From Favolaschia claudopus (lineage: Eukaryota; Basidiomycota; Agaricomycetes; Agaricales; Mycenaceae), in assembly GCA_037176885.1 (NCBI GenBank), contig JAWWNJ010000045.1:1302001-1366000 (forward strand): a stretch of 64,000 nt of DNA, in the 5' to 3' direction. Position numbers and translations under genes: made by a program. This document shows positions 32,913 to 42,735 of the stretch, one piece after another. How positions within the stretch are numbered: the first letter of the stretch is position 1; each line of letters begins with the position of its first letter. The notes beneath the pieces were generated by a model, which saw nothing but the letters and a program-made list of their open reading frames with translations, did no database searches and was not told the origin of the DNA.

Positions 32913-33646
32913 ATCACACCGTAAATCTATCCACTTAATATTCCAAATTGTCCAAATTTTTATGCCCTTCTATTCAAGCTATTTGTACTGCACACTCAAT
33001 AATTGACGTTCTTTAATATGATATTGTTTCAAGCATTTTTGCTGGGAGTCTGAGCCGTATTAGGTACTTCAGGGGCAGGAGAACTGCGTGTCATGGATTC
33101 AGCGAAAAGTAAAGGACATAGCAAAAGCCAGAATACAACACACTTCTCTTGCACTTCGATGAGCAAAGGCAGGTCAAGCCCGGGCCCAGTTTCAGAATCG
33201 CATGCAGATTCCACTGAATATTGCCGATTTTGTGTTGCGGTAGAAGGCGCCGAAAGAAAAAGGAGCAGCGCACCAGCGTGGTCGACACAGATACCATCCG
33301 TGATCACTGCTGACAAGATGGGACCACCGAGTTCGTGGTTCTCCATTCCAGAGTTTTTCAAATGTAAAATAGTTTCGTGTATCTTGAGCGCGTCAGAAAT
33401 TGTCCGTCGTGGACAATTCTTGACGCGACTCACGTGCCAATTGCATGACATGCCCTTTCTGGATCACCACGTCACGGCAGCAGCAAACCTCAAAATTTGA
33501 AGGGAATATTTGACTCAACTCTGCCGATACTAATGATAGGCTGAGGTCTATGAGCGCATGGACAGTTACCTCTCGTATCTCGGCACTAAAATCTCAAACT
33601 CCCCCCCACCCAGTTTGCGCATTAGGTGAGTGACAACTATGTGACC
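32913..33646. other. Spacer between the two rightward transposon genes
   Basis: This contains overlapping frames of 135-140 codons on both strands (33029-33500) with no motifs, which I do not call. It presumably holds the 3' end of the cysteine-cluster gene and the transposase promoter. Confidence 0.4.
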
Positions 33647-33713
33647 GTGGCTGTCCCGCTGAGCACCTTTACCATCAGTAGATGATGGTAAAGGTGCTCA
33701 GCGGGACAGCCAC
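33647..33713. promoter_or_regulatory. Perfect 31-bp-arm inverted repeat before the transposase start
   Basis: Arms 33647-33677 and 33683-33713 are exact reverse complements around a 5-base centre (GTAGA). The right arm ends 15 bases before the transposase ATG. As RNA in the leader it would form a very stable hairpin likely to hinder translation; as DNA it could be a cruciform or a protein-binding site. It is also palindromic enough to be the relic of a fold-back insertion. Perfect identity of the arms implies recent origin or active conservation. Confidence 0.9.
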
Positions 33714-33728
33714 AGTGCGCTTGTCCTC

Positions 33729-35902
33729 ATGCCTGCCCTCGATGTTGTAGTTTCACGACTCTCCAAGTTTCCTCAGCTGTCAAACTCCGTCACTGTGTCC
33801 CAGCTTGAATCTTTTATACGACTTGCCTCACGCCTCCAGCATATCATTGTTCCAAGCAACAGCAACGAACAGCACAATCTTCGTGATCTCAGCTTGCCCG
33901 ATCCGGTGGTTGGTTTTCTTGCGGCGGTTTTGAAGCTCGCAGAACCAACTGTTCTTCTCTGTTGGGCAGCATTTGCTGACTGCATTGCTGAAAGGGTACA
34001 TCTACCATCGGAAAATGAGGCTCTTGCTTTATTCGGCTCTGCTTTTGGAATCGGTATGGAGAATTTTACTCAGATTTGTGATTTCCTCTCTTACTTCTGT
34101 GTAGTTGCTGATTGCCTCAATCCACCCGCAACCTGTAGCACGGACACCTGCAACAACGCGCGCTTGACAAAACGTCAAGAATTCACGGGAACTTTATTCA
34201 CCTTGCATCGAGGTGTTGTGCCCATTACAATTGCTTCCTTGTACTGTCATCGTACGTATGTGTAATTCCCTCTATCCTTGCAGTCCTGACTCGTGTCCGC
34301 CGTTGCGCCTACAGACTGCCATACGACGTATCATCACAATTACAAAATTCATCGCGCATCCCAGCCCTCAGCTCAACGTGAATACTATGGCGGCGTACCT
34401 GAACACATTCAAGTTTCAATGCATTTTGTTGTTGAGAGAGAGCTTGTGGTATTCTGGGAGACGCAGATGGTGTTTTCACAGTGAGCTCTCCGTGATCCGC
34501 ATTTGAGCTCTTCCCTGTTTGTTCTTACATTTCGTTTCAGTACCTCGGCTGAAAGTGCATCTCGAATATATAATCTAGCCCTTCGCGGCTCACAAGTCGA
34601 GTCCTCTGACAGATCGTTAAGTCCGGACACAATCTGGGATGCATTTTTTCTCCATGCACTGCTTCGGGATGCAGCTAAGCGTCAAACTCCGCTGTCTGTC
34701 GATCATAATGGGCTGCAAATGGATCGCTTGAACGACGCTCTTCGGGCCAGGAATGCTCGCATGGTCGGAACTGGCCAGGATCAGTGGGCACATGCATGTA
34801 ATAATTGTCAGAAGATACTGGGTCACGGTGCGCATTCATGATCATTAGCTTAGATCCCTGAGTAATTTCATGCTTCCTTCTCTAGCTCGTCTTTCGGCGT
34901 GTGTTACTGATGGAGTGACACTGGGCCATCCGTGTTGTGGAGTGCACAACTGCCAGGTTGCTCTTGCAAATCAAAAGGCATGGTATTGTCCCACACATTC
35001 TAAGTTTCGTTTTGTATGTGCTATACAGGGGTGTAATGCAAAATCAGAAGCAGGATGGCGCACCTGCTCTGCTTCTTCTCACCGAAAGTATGAAGCTGAA
35101 AAGCGAGCGGAAGGAAAAGCAATGTTTGCTCTGCGAGCCAGACAGGCTCGACACCTGGGGCAGGCAACACTTCGAGCCCCGGCTAGCGATATTGATTATC
35201 TTGATGAAGTTCTCGAAGACGACACCTGCGACCTCCAACCCATTTCTTCTCAATCATCCTCGAAAATTAGAGGACGTTTAGGTAGACGCTGGACACACAA
35301 TGAGCAGTTGATGGTTCGCTGTTGTGGTATTATCGTCTCGCGAGCTACATTCTTTGGTTCGGAAGCGATCACATCTGTGAAGGTCAGTTCGACACTATTC
35401 AATGTGTAACCAATTATTGAGCCGCATTCAGCAATTCATACACGTCACCTTTCCTGTCAATTTCCCCGGCTCTCTGCCTTCTTTCATCTGGTATGACAAC
35501 AATTGTCAGCTGCTTCGGCATCTCTTTGCCTCCACAGATCCTAGAGATGCTCGACTAGCTGATGTCGGGTTTCCTGTCGATGTCTTCCACGCATCACGGA
35601 AGCACAAGGACTCTGACGAGTTTTGTGTCTTCAATTGCTCTCCCGTAACATTTCCGGAGCTTATGGACGGGAAGAATTGGGTGTTTAACTCATCTGCTGC
35701 TGAACAAACCAACAAATGGTTCGGACAATTCCAGCCAATTGTCAAGGAGATGGCTGTCTTACGCTACAATTTCTTTCTCGATGAGATGATCAGCTTGCGA
35801 AACGAGTGGATGGTAGAGCGTTTGCGCCTTGAAGGGCATCGGCCGCACTTCATACCATTGGAAGATTTGGAAGTACGATTACCATTGTCATCATCGGTAT
35901 AA
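33729..35902 (+). CDS. KDZ-type transposase with CxC5 and CxC6 cysteine clusters
   Basis: Six exons are frame-checked to 630 aa: 33729-34053, 34105-34251, 34315-34480, 34541-34827, 34886-35382, 35432-35902. Residues about 110-230 match the CxC5 pattern (CLNPPATCSTDTCNNARL, LFTLHRGVVPITIASLYC, CHTTYHHNYKIH). Residues about 320-390 match CxC6 (VTDGVTLGHPCCGVHNC, YCPTHSKFRFVC, WRTCSASSHRKY). The C-terminal third is the KDZ transposase end: SFIWYDNNCQLLRHLF, VDVFHASRKHKDSDEFC, WVFNSSAAEQTNKWFG and RYNFFLDEMISLRNEW. Plausible catalytic acids are the D of TDG, the D of YDNNC and the E of AAEQTN; this assignment is inference. The frame is intact, so the protein could still be active. Confidence 0.85.
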
Positions 35903-35913
35903 TTGTAAAACTA

Positions 35914-37540
35914 CTAAGAAACCGTTTGCCCTTTAAGTTCAGCTTCTACTTGAGCTTTCTGCTGTTTTTCCACTGCCGCCTCAAGGAACTCAATCCATGC
36001 TTTGATGCCCCAATACGCATCTTCCATATCACCGTCAAGATGCGCCTTCACAGATGGAATGTGGCTTGCAACGACCTGTAACGCTCCTGCCGTCTTGGCT
36101 TTTCCAACCCAGTCGGCAGTGCGAGAGAGAAAGTTGGCCAAACAGGCATTTGTGATCTGTGTGCGACCAACCTCATCGCAGTCTTCATCCGGTGTAATGT
36201 TTCCGAGGATATAGACATATGAGCAAAATATCGCCAACGCACAAGTGGGTCTGGGCTGTTTTAATTTTTCCTTGGAACGAATGGCGGCTGAAATAGCATT
36301 TTCGTAGTCCGACGGCCCTCGTAGCCATTCAAGTTGGGCACTGTCCCTTTCGGCGACTGTCCCACTACGCGCTACGGATCCTGCTCGAACAGACGGAGTA
36401 GAACGGTTGGATTTAACGGTAACCTGCCTGTACTCTGTGTCATCCTCGCTGCCGAGTACAGAGGCCGAACGCTTTGTATCCATTTCTTTCTGTTTTGGGT
36501 CTGCGTCAAAGAGGGAGGATGTGGTGGAAACGGAACACACATTGTTTCCCTTTGACCCATGAGGCTCAAGGGAGTCGAGATAAATGGTCAGTGTATGTTT
36601 GCATCCAGTGGAAGCTTCGGCAGCTTCAAGGTGGAGTTCAGGGAAATCGGGGATCCCTACGCAGTCTGCACCTTCCCTAATTACGTAGAAGGCAGACCGA
36701 AGTGGGATGCCTCCAACTGTCAGACCAATAGACAGCCGAGCAGCACCGGTGACCCTCTCCGATGAGGACTGCAGCTGTTCGATGAGCTCTTTGGTGTTGA
36801 CGAGATACTTCCCCGGGCTGTCGTCTTCGTGTACGCCATATATGAAGAGGGTGGCAGCGCGAGGCATCACAGTGGTGCTTCTTTCGTCCACCAAGATGAG
36901 GAAAACCTTGACCATTTGACGATCCTGTGGCTCCACCGAAGGTGAGGATGCAGGAACTTCTGCCTTGGGTTGCAGCGGTTTCGGTGATTTGTTTTCAGGA
37001 GGAGATTGCTACCAAAATACATTCAGTGGGTAGGACGAAAAAAAGAAGAAAAAGAAACATGAGGTAGTGAGAAACCTACACACCGAAAATCCGGCTGGAA
37101 GACTGAGATTACCATTAGCAATCTCGACCATCAAGAAGTGGTCAATATTGCGGTTCTCGAAACTGGTGTGTTGTTCGTATGCCTCGAGGTCCAAATTAAT
37201 TGCTGCCTTTGCTGCCTGCGAGATGTAAGACCAGTTGGCCGAAATTTTCAGCGCGACAGCGTGATTGCAGGCTGCTGCATGGTCGGTGATCTTCCAAGAA
37301 CCCCTCAGTTGGTTGACGTTGCGATGGAGCTTAATGAGACTCTCAAGGTGCTCCTTAGTCAGAGGAAGAGGGATAAATTGAGTGAGACGCACCTTGAGCA
37401 TATTAATATCCAATGATGCACTGGTTGAGACGGGCTAAGTGAAAAAGAAGCCCAGAGAGTGCAGGACGAGCAACATACAGATATTCTGCATTCAAGATCT
37501 CACGTTGCACTGTTTCAGAGCCGTCAACGCTGGAAGACAT
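35914..37540 (-). CDS. Unknown 497-aa protein carried by the KDZ-type element
   Basis: Three exons are frame-checked: 37479-37540, 37084-37420, 35914-37008. I do not recognise any domain. Exon 2 encodes a helical segment (HLESLIKLHRNVNQLRGSW, ALKISANWSYISQAAKAA). Exon 3 begins with a Pro/Ser linker and continues with a beta-rich stretch (VKVFLILVDE, RLSIGLTVGGIPLRSAFYVI). After a serine-rich middle, the last 130 residues are helical (EWLRGPSDYENAISAAIRSK, CALAIFCSYVYILGN) and end in a likely coiled coil. It is transcribed toward the transposase, with only 11 bp between their stop codons. It is probably an element-encoded accessory or a captured host gene. Confidence 0.7.
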
Positions 37541-37842
37541 AGTTGCTGAGGTTTCAGATGGTAAGGCAAGAAGGAGAAAATTGAGCAGTGCGGCGGCTAC
37601 GCTAGTACAAATGTCAAAGACGAAGCCGGATCACTTCATCGTGCGCAAACTAATTGGCGGCACAATTCAGACTTTGAGTATTGGAAAGTTGTTCCTGCTT
37701 GTCTTACGGTTTGAACAATTGCAGGAGCCCGTAGTAATCAAGACTTTCAGGACCATGAGAAGAAACCCGCTCGCCAAATTTATTGTATAACGCCGACACG
37801 AGCAATTTGTGGATCTACTGTACTGGCCCCTCCCCTACTGTA

Positions 37843-38965
37843 TTACGAGTCCTCAGCGGGAAACATCAAAGCTCCGTACGTCGAACTGGCTAGAAGGTTT
37901 TCAATTGCTTTGGCGTAATCTATGTGCATGTCGTCCATGATGAGTCGAGTCGCCACCTCCGGCATTAGAACGAAAGAGATCAACTGTAGAACTGTGAGAG
38001 GTAGAGCAGTTTCATTGCTCATCTTGAGAACACGTAGCAATGTGTGGTGGATGATTTGTTGGCCTTGCTCCCCGTAGCTAGATCAGTGAGTTAGTTCACT
38101 ATCATAGCCTGGTGGGAACATGAGGCTCACTATCCAGGTTGCGTGAAATGAGAATTCGAAAAATTGCCTGCAAGGCCAACGTTGGCCTTGTTCGTCACCT
38201 TGACCGCATTTGTCCAAAAGAAATTGGTCCCGCGAGGGCCGTTTGCGTCCCCGCTAGTGTCATCAACCAGTGTTTGTAGGAAGCTGGCCATAGATTCAAC
38301 CCGTCGCTCTACATCCTGAAAATCTATAACTGCCTTCCACCCAAAATACTGGGCTTTGGGGATGAGATCGCGCTCCAGTCGATGCTGAGCACAAATTGGT
38401 GCTTTCACGGCTGTCAGTGCCATTCGGCCGAGAGAGTTGTCTGGTCGAGGGTCGGCAGTAGAGTTTTGAAGTGCGGTGTTCAGCAAGAGCTGCAACTTAG
38501 CAGATGGAGACTGCGGAAGGGGGAGGTCGCAATAAGGACAGAGAGTTTCTGGGTTGAGAAGGGCTACATGTACATGCTGTCAGCTATCAAATAAATAGTA
38601 GAAGCGAAGCGGGAAACACGTACGGGGCTCAGCCTCAGCAATCTCCTCGTATTTGCGCTGCACAAGAGGCGCTAAAACTCTCCTGTGCGATTATTACAGC
38701 AAACACGAGCAGACAGACAGATAGAAACTTACAGGTCATCTTCATTTTTTATCTTGACCTGGATGTTGCGCTCCGTCTCGAGCACCCTTTCTTCCGCCGA
38801 CAACCCCTTTTTTTTCGACGGCTTGAGCCTATGACCACGTCCGGAGGGGGCAGACTTTTTGCTAGGGATAGCTTTCGACCCATCTTTAGGTAGGGTTTTA
38901 TCCCCGAGCGCTACCCAACGTTGCACTAATTCGTCCATGTCAGGGACTGTTCGCGCGGCCGACAT
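37843..38965 (-). CDS. RTC4-domain protein carried by the KDZ-type element
   Basis: Four exons with consistent splicing; exon 1 is 38733-38965 and the last exon ends at 37843. The N-terminal 80 residues are Lys/Ser/Pro-rich and basic (GRGHRLKPSKKKG), suiting nuclear DNA or chromatin binding. The rest matches the RTC4-like domain: LCPYCDLPLPQSPSAKLQLL, then APICAQHRLERDLIPKA, GWKAVIDFQDVERRVESM, and after the last intron YYGEQGQQIIHHTLLRVL and LISFVLMPEVATRLIMDDM. The CxxC plus CxxH pairs look like a zinc site. In yeast the domain was named from telomere-capping genetics; its biochemical role is unknown. Presence between transposon ends suggests it serves the element. Confidence 0.78.
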
Positions 38966-39289
38966 AGTGGACAAAGAAAAAGAGTGGCGCCACCTCAGAA
39001 TGACGCGTATATTATTTAGTCGATGTTTGCCGAACACTCTTGAGGTTGTTGAAGACGTCGTAGCATCCGTGATCGGTCCTGACGAACTCGTTCAAGAGAA
39101 TTGGCGGATCTTGTATTGAGTGATCTGAACGATTATCTTTAGATTTCACGCCCCGTACAAAAGAGGCTGAAACGAGCCTAATCTAGCACAAGACGATGGT
39201 GTTGAGCACGGTCGAAATCGCTGGCCGCTTGCATAATCCAAGCAGAAGTCACCGTGAATGTGCCCGAGAGTTTATAATAGTCAAAGTTC
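38966..39289. other. Upstream region of the RTC4-domain gene
   Basis: The promoter side of the leftward RTC4-domain gene, ending where the right subterminal array begins. No further gene is supported. Confidence 0.45.
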
Positions 39290-39705
39290 CCGTATGAGAG
39301 GAGTGTGTCGTGGTTGAGCCAAGACATTCTTGAACGAGTGGAGTCCTCGTGCTCGAGATCATCAGCATCGTGAAAGGTATCCGTGATGCTGAACGAGTGT
39401 CATGGGTGTGCACGAGCCGAGAGTCCTTGAACGAGCCCGAGACTCGTGTTCGAGGTGGTCAATCTTGAACGAGTCTGAGACTCGTGCTCGGAGTGGTTAA
39501 GGTCTTGAACGAGAAGACGTATTCGTGTTCCAAGGTATGCAATCGTGAAGGAGCGCAACATTCGTGCACGGATTGAACAATCCTGAACGAGACGGGTGAC
39601 CTTGAACGATTATGCCGAAGCTGAACGAGGTGGAATGTCGTTTTCGATGTGAATGGAATCGTGCAAGAGCTGTATTTACTCGTGAACGCCGGCTATTCTC
39701 GTTCA
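39290..39705 (-). repeat. Right subterminal repeat array of the KDZ-type element
   Basis: Around ten copies of GAACGAG (mostly CTTGAACGAG or CTGAACGAG) occur, with intervening GACTCGTG(T/C)TCG copies at roughly 50-bp spacing between 39420 and 39530. Read on the minus strand this is CTCGTTCAAG, close to the CTCGTTCACG motif of the left array, so the arrays are in inverted orientation relative to each other. Confidence 0.72.
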
Positions 39706-39719
39706 CGATGCCGTCCGCC

Positions 39720-39775
39720 GGATCCGCCGGATACGGCGGATACGGCAGTTCAATTCTCTACACATTACTTGTTCT
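39720..39775 (-). repeat. Right terminal inverted repeat of the KDZ-type element
   Basis: The box TTCTCTACA (39754-39762) is the complement of TGTAGAGAA at the left end and lies the same 13 bases from the flanking direct repeat. The GC-rich block CCGCCGGATACGGCGGATAC lies just inside it. The 15 bases from 39711 also repeat those from 30501 in direct orientation, because the block is itself palindromic. Confidence 0.65.
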
Positions 39776-39785
39776 CGAAATGGTA
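39776..39785. repeat. Right target-site duplication copy of the KDZ-type element
   Basis: A second copy of CGAAATGGTA, identical to 30468-30477. See the left copy. Confidence 0.72.
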
Positions 39786-40546
39786 GTACTCACAGCCACT
39801 CAGGCTCGACCGGAGTGTTCCGAACCTCCCCGAGTCACTCCCGAACTGAATCTCAATCACCCAGCACACTGCTCAGTGTGTGCAGACTGATACAGTATGT
39901 TCCAACATGACCGCACAAGCACTCCGCCTAATCTCAGGATCCTCCTCCCACTTCGGGTTCAAGTCGTTCATGAGCGCCGCTGGTGGTCCCCACTGACTCC
40001 CCCACACCTGCCTTCCCAAGGTAGCTCCCGGTCGGCGTATTTTGCTCATCATGCGGACTGGGAGACTGGTCTCGTTCGTTGCATAAAACAAAAGCTTTAC
40101 CCGAAATCATCGGGCTAGAATGCAACGAATATCGCGGAACTCCCTCCATTTTCTGGACCGCTAGTGGCATCAACCACGAACTAAATCTGTTGAGATAGGA
40201 ATGAGAATGCACATCGGGCAAGGGACCGACTCCGACGATCTGACCAATCTTACTCGAAGGCTGACCACTGGGGCTGCCGATGAAAGACTACTTGGCGGCC
40301 TCTCGGTATTATAATCCTTCCTCTCCGCAACGCCGACTTTCCGGCCTTCCGACTCTGCGATGGCGAAAGACACCGGTATTTAGAATTAATGCTAACTGCG
40401 ATATTCTCCATAATGCCCTTGACAGTTGATAATGAAGCTTTCATTTGGTTTCATGCAGTTTAGTGCGAAGCACAGTCATCATCGGACTAAAATTCGCATA
40501 TAAGGAGAGGAAATGGCTGCTTGCCTAGCGGTCGTCGAACCATAAC
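39786..40546. other. Region right of the transposon, possible decayed coding on minus strand
   Basis: Two overlapping minus-strand frames (39873-40091 and 39934-40221) contain protein-like stretches (WGSQWGPPAALMNDLNPKW; YLNRFSSWLMPLAVQKMEG) that seem to continue one another across a frame change. I cannot assign a family and see no start or end, so I treat this as a possible gene remnant. The last 100 bp are the methyltransferase promoter. Confidence 0.3.
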
Positions 40547-42401
40547 ATGATCACTCCAGCTACAGACCCAGTCTCTTCTCTATTGGATTTGATTAAGGAT
40601 GCGGCCAGAACTCTTCAGGCTGGGTATATCGAATCTGACGGCCACTTACCTTCGTTGGACGACACCAAACCCCATTCCCTTGATAGAAAACTCTCGACCC
40701 CCGAAATGCAAGAAGCTGCACAGACTCTTGAAGGTGCCTGCGCGCAGTTGTGTGCAACTTTGACGCGCCCAAACCACACGGTCCTCAACGTGGGTTGATA
40801 CACTTGTTCGCATCGATATTACTTATTTTCCCTATTCATTCAGAATCTATTCCTGACGGTGAGTTTCGTTGTCCAGCAGTAATTATACCAGTAGTCATTT
40901 GACAGGGTCTCGAACCGAATTGCGCGCGTATCGCGCTCACGTTCAAAGTTCCTGACATATTGCAGCAAAGTCCATCTGGAATGCATATTACTGAGCTCAG
41001 CAAAAGATGTGGTGGGGTAGAGCCTTCGAAGCTGGCGAGAATCTTGCGTTTGCTCTCCGCCAAACATTGCTTCCGCGAAGGTACGATACCATTATTTTTA
41101 TTCAATCAAAACACGTTTCATCATGTTTGAAGTCAAGAGAGATGTATTCGCAAACAATCGGCTCAGCGTCCAACTTCTGGCCGCGAACCCTCTTCATAGT
41201 CTGGGATTACATATGTTCGTCGCATGGCCATATTTCTCTTACTGGAAGTCTCCCGATCATTAATAATGTTCATACATAGGACGGAAGACACCACAGAGGG
41301 AGCCTGCAAGTTGACAGAAACACTAGCTGATCCGGAATGGGGCCCTTCGTCTGAGATCGGGCACTCAGCATGGAACAAGGCCACTGGACAACCTTTACCG
41401 ATGTTTGATTACTGGGCCAAGGTGAGCATACTATTCATGAACCAGTCTAGATCTCACTCAATGCATTGGCTTGATGAGACCCTTGGCATGGAAAAATATG
41501 GCGAGCGATTCGGGATTGGCATGCTTGGATGGGGTACGGCGGTTGAGGCAACTGCTGTTGTATCCGGTATGCATTCTCTCTCGCGAACCGTCTGCATCGG
41601 AAGGTTCAAATTAGTGTCATCTTCCAGGCTACCCATGGGCAAACCTCAAAGCAGGCGCAACTGTTTGCGACCTCGGTGGCGGCGTCGGAGCGATGACGAT
41701 TCAACTCGCTCGCGCGTATCCTCAACTCCATTTGAAGTTGCAGGACTTACCCGACCGGATGGTACAGGCTGAAACTGTCCTCTGGCCCGCGGAATGCCCG
41801 GAGGCGATCAAAGAGAATCGAGTCGAGTTCAAGGTCGATGGGAGTTTGAACCGTCGTTTCTACCTGCTGACGCTGAAATGGAATAGGCAATCGATTTCTT
41901 TGTTGAATCTCCGATTTCCGGATGCGACGTGTACTATCTGAAAAACATATTGCATGCATTTTCTACTCAAAACTGCATCACCATCCTAAAGGGCATTCGC
42001 AAAGTAATGAAACCAAGCAGTCGTGTTCTCCTTCGTGAGTGATCATGTCCACGTTAGATCTAATGTAGCTTGAGCGACAATTCAATTACGCTATCACAGA
42101 CGAATACATTCTGCAGACTGCGCCCGACAGCAATATTGACTATGAGTCGGACTCGGAGAAAGACGCCAAAGCAGATATGCAGCTCAAACAAGCTCCATGG
42201 CCCTTGCTAGGAAACTATGGACAAGGGCGAATTCGCCAATATTATCTCGATGTCAGCTTGATGGTGCTCATGAACAGTCAGGAGCGCACCTTGGCGGAGT
42301 ATTCGAAACTAGCGGAGGAGGCTGGGTTACAATTCATCAAGGTCTGGGACTTTGGCGATATGGGTGGGGTGGAATTGTGCGTGAGAGATGCGGCGATTTG
42401 A
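40547..42401 (+). CDS. SAM-dependent O-methyltransferase (plant-COMT type)
   Basis: The winged-helix dimerisation half is encoded by the first exons: 40547-40789, a 15-nt microexon at 40844-40858, then one starting LEPNCARIALTFKVPDILQQ. Then comes the substrate region and a Rossmann domain with the SAM motif ATVCDLGGGVGAMTIQLARA, the acidic D of LQDLP, the DVYYLKNILHAF motif that normally positions the catalytic histidine and KGIRKVMKPSSRVLL. The C-terminal exon ends GVELCVRDAAI at the stop. It would methylate a hydroxyl of a small aromatic or polyketide-like molecule. At least six introns are needed. Substrate unknown, and there is no adjacent biosynthetic core except LYS2, which belongs to primary metabolism. 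Confidence 0.85.
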
Positions 42402-42735
42402 AGTTGAAGTGTTTTAGTTCCAGTATCATAGCGCGAGTTTATTGTATGTTTATGTAGAATATGGACAAAGCCATTCAGAATTCTAAGTAGCTGTTCTGAA
42501 ACTAGCGTTCCATGGAAGAGCCTTCATTTCAATACATATATAGTGATAGATATTCGTTCACACCGTTAGTCGATGGCTGTCATTTTGAATGGCTGCAACG
42601 GATCCTGATGTAGAAACGTCTGCCAGACTGCAGCGTAAGCGCAATGGCCGCAATTATTATCCATTCATTTCCACATTTACAAAAGGATTGTGGGTGAATA
42701 ATTTTGATGTAAGGAAATGAAGAAAACAGATATAT
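42402..42735. other. Convergent intergenic spacer
   Basis: This is shared by the 3' ends of the methyltransferase (rightward) and LYS2 (leftward). A/T-rich, with no gene or repeat seen. Confidence 0.45.

Larger units (their letters stand above)
30478..39775. mobile_element. 9.3-kb KDZ-type DNA transposon with four genes
   Basis: This is bounded by a 10-bp direct repeat and by ends that share TGTAGAGAA at the same offset and a GC-rich CCGCCGG/ATCCGGCG block in inverted order. Inside each end is an array of a short motif, CGTTCACG/CGTCCACG on the left and GAACGAG on the right, in opposite orientation. Four genes occupy the middle: two rightward (cysteine-cluster protein; CxC5-CxC6-KDZ transposase) and two leftward (unknown 497-aa protein; RTC4-domain protein), meeting tail to tail at 35.9 kb. 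All four frames are intact after splicing, which suggests a recently active copy. KDZ (Kyakuja-Dileera-Zisupton) elements are known to be abundant in Agaricomycetes. The boundaries are inference from this single copy. Confidence 0.78.

Noticed and set aside
33029..33500. Overlapping 135-140-codon frames on both strands inside the transposon
   Set aside because: No motifs, weak starts, and each is the shadow of the other; not reported as genes.
30491..39762. TGTAGAGAA as the outermost transposon termini
   Set aside because: Flanks directly outside these boxes do not match each other, whereas the 10-bp repeat 13 bases further out does; the outer boundary is preferred.
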